32,688 nt of DNA from a virus, in the IMG/VR virus record IMGVR_UViG_3300036715_002412, positions 1 to 32,688 of that record; one strand, 5' to 3'. This document shows, piece after piece, positions 9,071 through 14,892 of the stretch (positions are counted from its first letter, which is position 1; every line of letters starts with the position of its first letter). The notes beneath the pieces are model-generated. The model did not search any database. It saw only the letters and a list, made by a program, of their open reading frames with translations, and was not told the DNA's origin. The position numbers were made by a program, and so were the translations under genes.

Positions 9071-9449
9071 GTATAAATTTATTCTTATTTAAGAGAATCC
9101 GCTTCCTTTTAAACTAAGGAAGCGTATATTATCAATTATGGTTCTACGCTTTCCTTCCCATCTGGACTACCAGATGTTGCATGTTGATTCTATGAGCCAA
9201 AAACAGTCAAATAAATATGAATAATTTGCACACCTTTTCTTTATAAGCTCTCTCTCATAAATGGGATTTCCAACCAAAATTTAAAACTCATTCGGTTTCC
9301 ATCATATCCCATCCACCCACCGAAAGTCTTTTGATTAGGGATAAAGATAACGCAAGTCAGAAATTTTAAGATTAAGTATAATAGCTTTCTAAAATTCCTT
9401 TTTGCCATAAAAACATTTGTCGGAATGTTTTACCGCTGACATTTTAGTT
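9071..9449. other. Non-coding, structure-rich region between tRNA genes
   Basis: No convincing gene on either strand. It holds several stems: CGCTTCCTT/AAGGAAGCG (9100-9124), CATCTGG/CCAGATG (9159-9176), a nested stem from ATGGGAT/ATCCCAT (9261-9312) with an inner 7-pair arm, and AAAACATT/AATGTTTT (9410-9431), which is followed on the minus strand by a T-run and looks like a terminator. The minus strand around 9159-9176 reads TCCAGATGGGAAGGA, faintly like the 3' end of an FMN riboswitch, but the rest of that aptamer is not recognisable. Confidence 0.5.
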
Positions 9450-9563
9450 AAAATGGTCATTCAGTGACCATTTTCGTAACTGTGGCTGTTGCCTTTGTTA
9501 GCATGACAACGATTTTAATATTTGTTCCTATCAGTGAACACACCACGTTATTTATTTCTTATA
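9450..9563 (-). ncRNA. Candidate small RNA of about 110 nt
   Basis: A strong minus-strand promoter (9570-9598) predicts a start near 9563, and a 10-pair stem AAAATGGTCA/TGACCATTTT (9450-9474) ends the unit. No good ribosome site or open frame is present; the best is a 15-codon ORF without a Shine-Dalgarno sequence. Inside, TGTTC/GAACA and GTTGT/GCAAC can form small stems. The family is not recognised. It could also be a leader of a longer tRNA transcript. Confidence 0.4.
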
Positions 9564-9569
9564 AAATTT

Positions 9570-9598
9570 ATTTTACATCCGTTTGTTTATTTTGTCAA
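9570..9598 (-). promoter_or_regulatory. Sigma-70 promoter for the candidate small RNA and tRNA region
   Basis: TTGACA, 17 bases, TAAAAT on the minus strand. No protein gene starts within the next 700 bases, so its product should be RNA. Confidence 0.7.
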
Positions 9599-9788
9599 GA
9601 GGCAAGAGTTTATAAAAGAAACATTTTATGGCTACTTTTTCCTATGGCTTACTATTGTATCATCGCCACAGTTTCATTCCTGAAACACTCAATCGAATAC
9701 AAATTTCACTATTTATCAATCAATTCATCTCTATTCATAGAGCCTTTTACCACCACAATACTTACATTAGTGACATACCATCATTTTT

Positions 9789-9855
9789 ATAATGAGATTA
9801 CTCGCCACCCCGAATGCCCTTCTCAAAAGCCCCAAATAGCATGTAATCTCATTAT
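9789..9855 (-). other. 13-bp perfect inverted repeat with 41-base loop
   Basis: ATAATGAGATTAC at 9789-9801 is exactly complementary to 9843-9855. The loop is unusually GC-rich for this area (GCCACCCCGAATGCCC on the plus strand). Together with the neighbouring stem it forms a pair of hairpins 3' of the tRNA-Ile gene. Confidence 0.6.
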
Positions 9856-9859
9856 TTTT

Positions 9860-9932
9860 AGAAGCAATAAGATAAAAATCTTGATAATATGATAATATAA
9901 ATAGAAGATATTTTTATCTATTTATTGCTTCT
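9860..9932 (-). terminator. Long hairpin just 3' of tRNA-Ile
   Basis: AGAAGCAATAA pairs with TTATTGCTTCT, and an inner GATAAAAAT pairs with ATTTTTATC. The stem starts five bases after the tRNA end on the minus strand, so it is a likely terminator or 3'-processing signal, although the U-tract is part of the stem. Confidence 0.5.
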
Positions 9933-9936
9933 TAGG

Positions 9937-10024
9937 TTATCCGAGAAGGAGTCGAACATCCATAAACCTTGTGAGGGCATCCACGTTATAAGCATGGGGC
10001 TCTAACCAGTTGAGCTATCGGATA
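9937..10024 (-). tRNA. tRNA-Ile (TAT) with an unusually long variable arm
   Basis: Acceptor TATCCGA/TCGGATA, D-arm GCTC...GAGC, anticodon stem CCATG/CGTGG with loop CTTATAA giving TAT, T-loop TTCGACT, discriminator A. The variable region is about 19 nt, as in class II tRNAs, with a short CCT/AGG stem, and the T-stem has one mismatch (GGATG against CCTTC). Isoleucine tRNAs normally have 4-5 nt there. It would read AUA. Confidence 0.75.
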
Positions 10025-10062
10025 ATACTTTTTTCAGTAGGTAACATCCTCTTACGTTTTTT

Positions 10063-10091
10063 AGTATACAATATTTTTCTATTTTTGTCAA
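10063..10091 (-). promoter_or_regulatory. Sigma-70 promoter for tRNA-Ile
   Basis: TTGACA, 17 bases, TATACT on the minus strand, ending about 38 bases before the first tRNA base. Confidence 0.75.
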
Positions 10092-10118
10092 GCCCAAAAC
10101 GGCTATAAAAAGTTTGTT

Positions 10119-10997
10119 TTATTCCCAAAAACATTGATGCGTGATCGCCTTCTTTTCTTCACTACTCTCGTTATTTTGTTTTATTGGTAGAGGGTAATTA
10201 GAAATAAAAAGTTCATTTCCCTTTTTCGCTTTCCCCTGCTTGTAATTATTCATTCCATATTGCAATTTCCAATTATAGATATTCGCAAATTCAAAATTGT
10301 TTCTAATTTTAGGACAATCATCATAGGTAATTAGCCATAAATGATTGCACTTTTTCATCTCATTTGCAAAATCATTATGGTTAAATCCAGTGTGTAAAAT
10401 GCCATTTTTTCCGTATAACTTTGACTTAGTTGCTTTGAAATAAGGTGGATCAAGAAAAGTAAAGACTTCTTTTCCTCCACTTGATAAGACTTTGTGATAA
10501 TCCAAAAATGTAATCCTGATTCCTTCTAAGAGTTTTCCAAGTTTTGCAACACGTTCAATTGAAGAATCTGTAAACCTTCCAGCAAATGCCAATTGTGAGT
10601 AACCGCCAGATTCAGCTACACCAGAAAAAGTGATTCGATTTAAGACAAAGAAACGAACAGCACGCTCAAATTCAGTTAATGTTTCTGTTTTCACATTTAC
10701 TAATTCATTGAACAATTCCCGTCCATTTGCTCTTTCTATTTTAATTTTCAGAACTTCCTTCGCTAATTTTTCTGAATCAATTTGGGCATACTTCCAGAAG
10801 AAATATAATTCGAGATTTAAGTCATTAATCCAAATTTTCAACTCTGGGAAGACTTGTTTTAAATAAATAAAAAATGACCCTCCGCCGACAAATGGCTCTC
10901 GATATTCCTCAAACTCCTTTGGCAAAAGGGATTTCATTTGCTGTATTGCACGGGATTTTCCGCCAGGGTATCTCAATGGGCTTTTCATAATTTTCAT
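10119..10997 (-). CDS. D12-class (Dam-like) N6-adenine DNA methyltransferase
   Basis: 292 residues. The N-terminal SPLRYPGGKSRAI and EPFVGGGSFF are the SAM-binding motifs X and I of the D12/Dam class, and FLDPPYF (D183-Y186) is the catalytic DPPY motif IV. It methylates adenine N6, usually in GATC-like sites. Start ATG at 10997 with no clear Shine-Dalgarno. The preceding bases ACCTAAC fit the RYYYAAC core of an attC site, so it may mark the border of the cassette-like island just upstream, but one core alone is weak. It is one of five DNA methyltransferases here. Confidence 0.9.
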   Translation of the reverse strand: MKIMKSPLRYPGGKSRAIQQMKSLLPKEFEEYREPFVGGGSFFIYLKQVFPELKIWINDLNLELYFFWKYAQIDSEKLAKEVLKIKIERANGRELFNELVNVKTETLTEFERAVRFFVLNRITFSGVAESGGYSQLAFAGRFTDSSIERVAKLGKLLEGIRITFLDYHKVLSSGGKEVFTFLDPPYFKATKSKLYGKNGILHTGFNHNDFANEMKKCNHLWLITYDDCPKIRNNFEFANIYNWKLQYGMNNYKQGKAKKGNELFISNYPLPIKQNNESSEEKKAITHQCFWE

Positions 10998-11045
10998 GGT
11001 CTGTTAGGTAAAATTTGAATTTCAAGTTTCTGATTATTTGAAGAT

Positions 11046-11144
11046 TTATGATTTTAATTTTTGTAAAATTTCTTCTTCTCGTTTGGAGCAGCTTTCTTTG
11101 TTTTAACTCAAGAATTGTGCCAACAAATTTTCATCATATGGCAT
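11046..11144 (-). pseudogene. Degenerate remnant of an unknown gene
   Basis: The frame MPYDENLLAQFLS stops after 13 codons. A second frame (REEEILQKLKS, stopping at 11046) continues it sensibly, as if one base had been lost or gained. It looks like the tail of a larger gene left by recombination at the island border. Family unknown. Confidence 0.25.
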
Positions 11145-11166
11145 TGATAATGACCCAGAAACTTTT

Positions 11167-11463
11167 TTACTTGTCAACTTCAAGTGTGACATGAAAGGCT
11201 GGGAAGAAATCCTTCTGTGGAATTTTTGCTTCTTGTAGAAAACGAGGGATGAATTGCCATTGTCCTCCCGTCACAGTGACATCTAAAATTTTTATGATGT
11301 CGTTTCCAAAAATATCCACAACTTTAACTGCAATCTTCCGCCGTCCCGCGGGGACTTTTATCTGGGCTGGCTGGGATTCGACTTGTGAGCAGAAAAAACC
11401 CGAAGCCAGTGTCTCGACAGGCTCGACAACCAAAAACTGCTTGAAAATGCGGCAGAATCCCAC
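11167..11463 (-). pseudogene. C-terminal fragment resembling an adenine-specific methylase or type III R-M tail
   Basis: The segment GRRKIAVKVVDIFGNDIIK resembles the extreme C-terminus of type III / adenine-specific restriction-modification proteins, but no catalytic part is present. The upstream codons (VVEPVETLASGF) are not part of that protein: they translate a widespread dyad DNA repeat, so the first third of the frame is repeat-derived. There is no ribosome site. Base composition is richer in GC than the phage backbone, and the piece sits at the left end of the cassette-like island. The family match is from memory of motif similarity. Confidence 0.45.
11411..11430. repeat. Dyad repeat of the VVEPVET type
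   Basis: Plus strand GTCTCGACAGGCTCGACAAC contains two CTCGAC/TCGAC units. Read on the minus strand it encodes the VVEPVET peptide seen in many bacterial genomes as a translated extragenic repeat. Its presence marks DNA of likely chromosomal origin. Confidence 0.5.
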
Positions 11464-11487
11464 CAGTCGGCTGCAAGCAGTTATTGG
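11430..11487 (-). repeat. attC-like hairpin after a cassette gene
   Basis: AACTGCTTG (11435-11443) pairs exactly with 11474-11482, flanked by CCAA/TTGG. It lies a few bases after the stop of the short gene ending at 11494. The 7-base cores do not fit RYYYAAC/GTTRRRY well, so it is a degenerate site at best. Confidence 0.35.
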
Positions 11488-11493
11488 ACTTCA

Positions 11494-11772
11494 CTAATTT
11501 TGAAGAACATGCTGCAATAAAAAGTTACCAAGAACAATTAGCGCAACCGCAAGAATTACAAAATCAAACCAACCAAGAGGCGAAACTTCACCACCGCACT
11601 CTTCGGCAACTTGTGAGTTGTTTTCACGCGACTCTCCCATGCGACGCAAGTTTTCTTCGTGCGCCTCTTTTTCTGCGCGTTCAATCGCTTCAATCTGATA
11701 ACCATGTGCAACAACTCCATCGGAGCGTTCCCACATTCGATAACCATCTTTATCTACACTTTGCCACGACAT
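11494..11772 (-). CDS. Small tail-anchored membrane protein, cassette gene
   Basis: 92 residues; family unknown. A hydrophilic helical N-terminus (IEAIERAEKEAHEENLRR) precedes a single C-terminal membrane segment (WFDFVILAVALIVLGNFLL), so the protein is probably tail-anchored with its N-terminus in the cytoplasm. Start ATG at 11772 with AAAGGAG 5 bases upstream; a longer frame runs to 11805 but would translate the end of the attC site. The start lies 28 bases after the GTTGGTC core of the preceding site, the spacing expected of an integron cassette. It is richer in GC than surrounding phage genes. Confidence 0.65.
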   Translation of the reverse strand: MSWQSVDKDGYRMWERSDGVVAHGYQIEAIERAEKEAHEENLRRMGESRENNSQVAEECGGEVSPLGWFDFVILAVALIVLGNFLLQHVLQN

Positions 11773-11799
11773 AAGACTCCTTTGTTGAGTAAGGAAAAA

Positions 11800-11927
11800 G
11801 ACCAACGGTTTACGTTAGTGGTTTGCGGGCGGAGTGGCATCCGCTCCACCAACAAGATTAACTTTGGTGCAGATTTACCTTCCGATTCCGCAGACTCCCT
11901 GCAAATCGGCTGCGCGCTTTGTTAGTT
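11800..11927 (-). repeat. attC-like recombination site
   Basis: In gene orientation it opens with ACTAACAAAGCG (R''/L'') and closes with GTAAACCGTTGGTC (L'/R'). ACTAAC can pair with GTTGGT using one G-U pair. Inside, CCGATT pairs with AATCGG and GGAGCGG with CCGCTCC-like sequence. The stop codon of the upstream gene lies in the opening core. About 128 bases long, within the normal attC range. Confidence 0.6.
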
Positions 11928-12119
11928 TTCTTGCCAACCAAAGGCAAGCACAAAATACAAAAACTGAAAATTGAAAAAGGTAACTTGGTCAATCTTACGC
12001 GAATTGTATGCTTCCATCGTTTCGCCAATAGTGAAGCTGATTACCTTAAATGGGTCTCCGCGAAACCAGCCAACGTTAAGCCATAAATTTTTATAATGAA
12101 CATTGAGACACTTTTGCAT
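11922..12119 (-). CDS. Small unknown protein, cassette gene
   Basis: 65 residues, aromatic-rich (NLWLNVGWFRGDPF; FFNFQFLYFVLAFGW); family unknown. Clear AAAGGAG site with start ATG at 12119. The TAA stop overlaps the CTAAC core of the following attC-like site, a hallmark of integron cassettes. A core-like GTTAGTT lies about 24 bases before the start. The aromatic tail may be membrane-associated, though no full hydrophobic span is certain. Confidence 0.55.
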   Translation of the reverse strand: MQKCLNVHYKNLWLNVGWFRGDPFKVISFTIGETMEAYNSRKIDQVTFFNFQFLYFVLAFGWQEN

Positions 12120-12140
12120 TGTTACTCCTTTTGCAAGATG

Positions 12141-12264
12141 AAAACTAACGGACTTGCTTTAGTAGCGTATGGGAGGGCGTGGATAAACTTTGAGAGCAGA
12201 TAAAACCAGAACGTAGAAAAATGCCAATAAACCGCGTAAAATCCCCGGACGCCTTAATTATTGG
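12141..12264 (-). repeat. Possible degenerate attC at the right edge of the first island
   Basis: A core-like CCGTTAGTT (minus strand, 12143-12151) precedes the next gene. An imperfect stem CCAATAA/TTATTGG (12224-12264) with inner GCGT/ACGC lies upstream. No RYYYAAC partner core is seen, so the site is incomplete or much altered. Confidence 0.35.
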
Positions 12265-12296
12265 TTTAAGAATTATGTTTACAAAATCAGCACCGC

Positions 12297-12515
12297 TCAT
12301 TTAACACCGTATTTTTTAGCAAGCAAAACAGATGTAACAAACAAACTAATTCCACCACCAACGAACATGAAGTCCGCAAAAATTGGCATGATCGCTGGAA
12401 TATGAGCCAAAAAATCAATCACGCCAAAAAAAATAAACGAAACAGAAATTCCAATTTTTGTTTTATCAGATGTCGAAAGATTGTCAACCCAAGTTGCGTT
12501 TTTGGAAATATTCAT
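12297..12515 (-). CDS. Small two-span membrane protein (holin-like size)
   Basis: 72 residues from ATG at 12515, which has a strong AAAGGAG site. Two hydrophobic segments (IGISVSFIFFGVIDFLAHI and FADFMFVGGGISLFVTSVLL) separated by a short turn, with a positive C-terminus (AKKYGVK). Size and topology fit a small holin or another two-span membrane protein, but no family is recognised. The same frame stays open upstream through the 12,600s and joins the 27-codon ORF there by a -1 shift, so the product may also be made as a longer fusion. It lies at the border between backbone and the first cassette island. Confidence 0.6.
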   Translation of the reverse strand: MNISKNATWVDNLSTSDKTKIGISVSFIFFGVIDFLAHIPAIMPIFADFMFVGGGISLFVTSVLLAKKYGVK

Positions 12516-12637
12516 ACTAAGTTCTCCTTTCTCTTCTCCAAGTCTCCAAATAGAACCATTAAGAAAATCTATTTTCTTTGTTTCTTCACCGTAAATCAAA
12601 GTATTTCCTTCTAAATTTCTTTCATCTTTTTCTATTT

Positions 12638-12721
12638 CTATTTTGGGAAAGTTGTAATAAGTATCTGAATAACTTTATTTTCAGCAATTTCATGATTAAA
12701 ACCAACATAAATTTTACTCAT
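12638..12721 (-). CDS. 27-codon ORF ending in a canonical -1 slippery site
   Basis: It starts MSKIYVGFNHEIAENK, with promoter (12756-12784) and AAAGGAG site both well placed, and stops after TTC CCA AAA TAG. C-CCA-AAA is a textbook X-XXY-YYZ heptamer, and the stop codon follows at once. A -1 shift would continue IEIEKDERNLEGNT and run without stops into the membrane protein ending at 12297, giving about 141 residues. Either a programmed frameshift or a one-base loss in a single ancestral gene would explain this. The short peptide alone has no recognised role. Confidence 0.5.
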   Translation of the reverse strand: MSKIYVGFNHEIAENKVIQILITTFPK

Positions 12722-12755
12722 TTTATTTAATCTCCTTTTTTATCTGATATTTTTT

Positions 12756-12784
12756 ATTATATATCAAAACTCAATTTCTGTCAA
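12756..12784 (-). promoter_or_regulatory. Consensus sigma-70 promoter
   Basis: TTGACA, 17 bases, TATAAT on the minus strand, about 35 bases before the ATG at 12721. It should drive the 27-codon ORF, the membrane protein and the first cassette island. Confidence 0.85.
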
Positions 12785-12846
12785 TTCTTAAATACCAATC
12801 ACCCTATAACAAATTCCAAATAATCCATTATAATCCGATTATTGTT

Positions 12847-13341
12847 TTACCTTAAATAAAATGTCTGTGCGGGATAGAGAACAATATCTTTTCCTAAATC
12901 AGTGGAACATTCCTTATATCTTAAAAATTTTAATCCATCTGAATCTAATAATTTGATTGTTTTTTTGGTTGCCGAAATTCCAACAGTAAAATGGTCATAT
13001 CTTCCACCTATGCCTATTATAACACATGACTTTGGAACTGCAAGGAATTCAACAATGGAATTCCAATAAACTCTTGTGCTTGGATTGGGGTGACCAGCCC
13101 AAATAAGAGTTTTATTTTTTATTCTATCACCAAGAACATCTCTCATTATCATCGATATATTCTTTTTCCAAACACCACCTAAAATAGCGTCTTTCAACAT
13201 TCTTTTTCTGGAAAGATATTTTATAATGTCATCAAATAATAATTGACATTCTTCTGGATTGGCATCATTCAAGTATTGATATGCATTAATAATAGAATAA
13301 ATTCCACACAAACTATCTAATCCTTGATAAAAACCATTCAT
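12847..13341 (-). CDS. Papain-like cysteine peptidase-type protein
   Basis: 164 residues. Q6 and C12 in YQGLDSLCGIYSIINA match the oxyanion Gln and catalytic Cys at the N-terminus of a helix in papain-fold enzymes; H117 in GGRYDHFTVG and D133 or D135 in LLDSDG supply the rest of a Cys-His-Asp set. The spacing resembles C39-like peptidases. No signal peptide, so it acts in the cytoplasm; it may cleave a phage precursor, a host factor or a peptide conjugate, but the substrate is unknown. The start overlaps the previous gene's end by 4 bases, so translation is coupled. It is the last gene of the RNA-repair operon. Confidence 0.65.
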   Translation of the reverse strand: MNGFYQGLDSLCGIYSIINAYQYLNDANPEECQLLFDDIIKYLSRKRMLKDAILGGVWKKNISMIMRDVLGDRIKNKTLIWAGHPNPSTRVYWNSIVEFLAVPKSCVIIGIGGRYDHFTVGISATKKTIKLLDSDGLKFLRYKECSTDLGKDIVLYPAQTFYLR

Positions 13342-13553
13342 TTTATTTTAACACCTTCCCGAATTGCCTTATTCAACATCTGTTCCATTTGATTAGCTCG
13401 TTTTGTGGCAATGCCAGCCAAAGACGTGCCTCTATGTTTCAATGCCAGTAACCGAAGACCACTAATTTCTGAACGAACATCTGAAATGTGGCCATCAAAA
13501 CGGTTATGCTTTTTTATGTTGTTTAAATGAAATTCCAATGTTTTCTCGTTCAT
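13338..13553 (-). CDS. Small unknown helical protein
   Basis: 71 residues, basic and mostly helical (HLNNIKKHNRF; RANQMEQMLNKAIREGVKIK); no motif recognised. A GGAG site precedes the ATG at 13553, and the stop overlaps the start of the cysteine-peptidase-like gene by 4 bases. The 16-base gap to the upstream kinase-HD gene places it in the same operon. It could be a partner or substrate of the peptidase-like protein, but that is inference from the overlap only. Confidence 0.65.
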   Translation of the reverse strand: MNEKTLEFHLNNIKKHNRFDGHISDVRSEISGLRLLALKHRGTSLAGIATKRANQMEQMLNKAIREGVKIK

Positions 13554-13569
13554 GAAATGCTCCTTTTAT

Positions 13570-14475
13570 TTATGATTTTGATTTTTTATCAGCAACATTT
13601 AATAAAAAGACATCATTATACATATCTTGACCAACCAATTCCAGAAATTTCAATCGGGATTTTTCAGACTGAATTCCATAGGGACGCATGTGATTTTGAA
13701 TAATCCCACAAATCCAAATTATATCATTCGTGGAAACATTCTTGACATCCAAATAAAACATGGCTTCATACGCTGAAACTGATTCATGAGAATAAAAATG
13801 CGCTATATCGGATGGATTTCCTTTGGAGTCTTCAAAAGTTTTAGTGTATAGTTTTCCAATATCATGAAGTATGGCGGCACGTTCCATTCTTTCGTTTTCA
13901 TAATCCAAAACTTCTCTGTAAACACTGCGTGTATGCTCACCCAGCGTTTTAGAGTGATGGGGATTATCTTGATTGAACGCGTCCATTTTTTTCCACAAAT
14001 CGTTCCAATTATAATTATCGGGATTATAATTATAAACAATATTGATTTCATCCCAGCCTTCATTATATTGTGGCATCTGAAATTGTTTACGATAACGAGA
14101 AATAACATGAAGAGGAACTACCCGTTCACGCATCTCGTTTTGCCTTAGACATTTTTGAAACTCTGTTGCCACAACAATCGCTATTTTTTTCACATATAAT
14201 TTATTTATTTTTTGAAGCAATGCAACACGATATTTTGCTGAAATATTTGTAGAATCTAATATAACGCTTTTACCATTTGCCAACCACGATAAAATATCGG
14301 AATGAATTTTGTCAAAGATTTTTGAATTATCTCCTTGCTTGGATTCGTCACCATATTCTTTTTGACGATGGGTGTCCGAAGATAGGATAATGGCGGGAGT
14401 GCCTTCCGCAATTTGTTTTGCCAAAGTGGATTTACCGCTTCCTTGCAAACCGATCATCATTATAAATTTTACCAT
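13570..14475 (-). CDS. Polynucleotide kinase-HD phosphohydrolase fusion (RNA/DNA end-healing)
   Basis: 301 residues. The N-terminal P-loop kinase domain has GLQGSGKST (9-17) and LDSTNIS (73-79), as in T4-type 5'-OH polynucleotide kinases. The C-terminal part is an HD domain: H181, then H204-D205 in AILHDIGK, H230 and NH in IIQNHMRPYG. HD domains fused to such kinases can remove 2',3'-phosphates; the described Runella HD-Pnk has the HD domain first, whereas here the kinase is first. Together with the RNA ligase upstream it would heal and seal broken tRNA. It begins 3 bases after the ligase C-terminal part. Confidence 0.82.
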   Translation of the reverse strand: MVKFIMMIGLQGSGKSTLAKQIAEGTPAIILSSDTHRQKEYGDESKQGDNSKIFDKIHSDILSWLANGKSVILDSTNISAKYRVALLQKINKLYVKKIAIVVATEFQKCLRQNEMRERVVPLHVISRYRKQFQMPQYNEGWDEINIVYNYNPDNYNWNDLWKKMDAFNQDNPHHSKTLGEHTRSVYREVLDYENERMERAAILHDIGKLYTKTFEDSKGNPSDIAHFYSHESVSAYEAMFYLDVKNVSTNDIIWICGIIQNHMRPYGIQSEKSRLKFLELVGQDMYNDVFLLNVADKKSKS

Positions 14476-14478
14476 TGT

Positions 14479-14892
14479 TTATTCTCCAATCATTTTTAAT
14501 ATACGATCATTTGATTGATTAAAAATCCAGGTTGTAAAACTATCTACTTTCAAATCAGCCATTGAATACATTGCGCTCGGAAATGATGTGGAGTTCGCCC
14601 ATATAGCTAAATCTCTTCTATTATTATAAGATGGAATAGTAGACCAATCCTTCTCCATAACTTCAATCACATTATTTATTTTACGCTCAATATCACTAAA
14701 CATGCCGCGATACTCAGGATAATAAGCCAGAAATTCATCTTTCTCGTTTGTACGAATCATATCCAAAATTCTTGATTTAGTAACAACACCATTATTTCTA
14801 AGATGATGAGCAACAACATACGCCCTGGATTTAATCTTAACCCTATTATAATTAGCATCCACTACGACATACCCTTCTTCATTGAAAGACAT
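14479..14892 (-). CDS. C-terminal part of T4 Rnl1-type RNA ligase (motifs IV-V)
   Basis: 137 residues. EEGYVVVD is nucleotidyltransferase motif IV (E6) and RVKIKS is motif V (K19, K21). The 13- and 15-residue spacing matches T4 Rnl1 E227, K240 and K242. The remainder resembles the helical Rnl1 C-terminal domain. The ATG at 14892 directly follows, in the same frame, the TAA that ends the N-terminal part, so without that stop a 352-residue ligase (T4: 374) would result. No Shine-Dalgarno is seen before this ATG. The two halves may be made separately by reinitiation, or joined by stop readthrough, or the ligase may be inactivated. Confidence 0.8.
   Translation of the reverse strand: MSFNEEGYVVVDANYNRVKIKSRAYVVAHHLRNNGVVTKSRILDMIRTNEKDEFLAYYPEYRGMFSDIERKINNVIEVMEKDWSTIPSYNNRRDLAIWANSTSFPSAMYSMADLKVDSFTTWIFNQSNDRILKMIGE

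Noticed and set aside
9080-9320. FMN riboswitch
   Set aside because: Only the short TCCAGATGGGAAGGA stretch is similar; the other conserved FMN-aptamer segments are missing or unconvincing, and no flavin gene follows.
9464-9892. Plus-strand open frame of 142 codons with hydrophobic content
   Set aside because: It lies opposite a minus-strand promoter, hairpins and a candidate RNA, has no ribosome site, ends inside the perfect inverted repeats, and no other plus-strand gene exists in the window.
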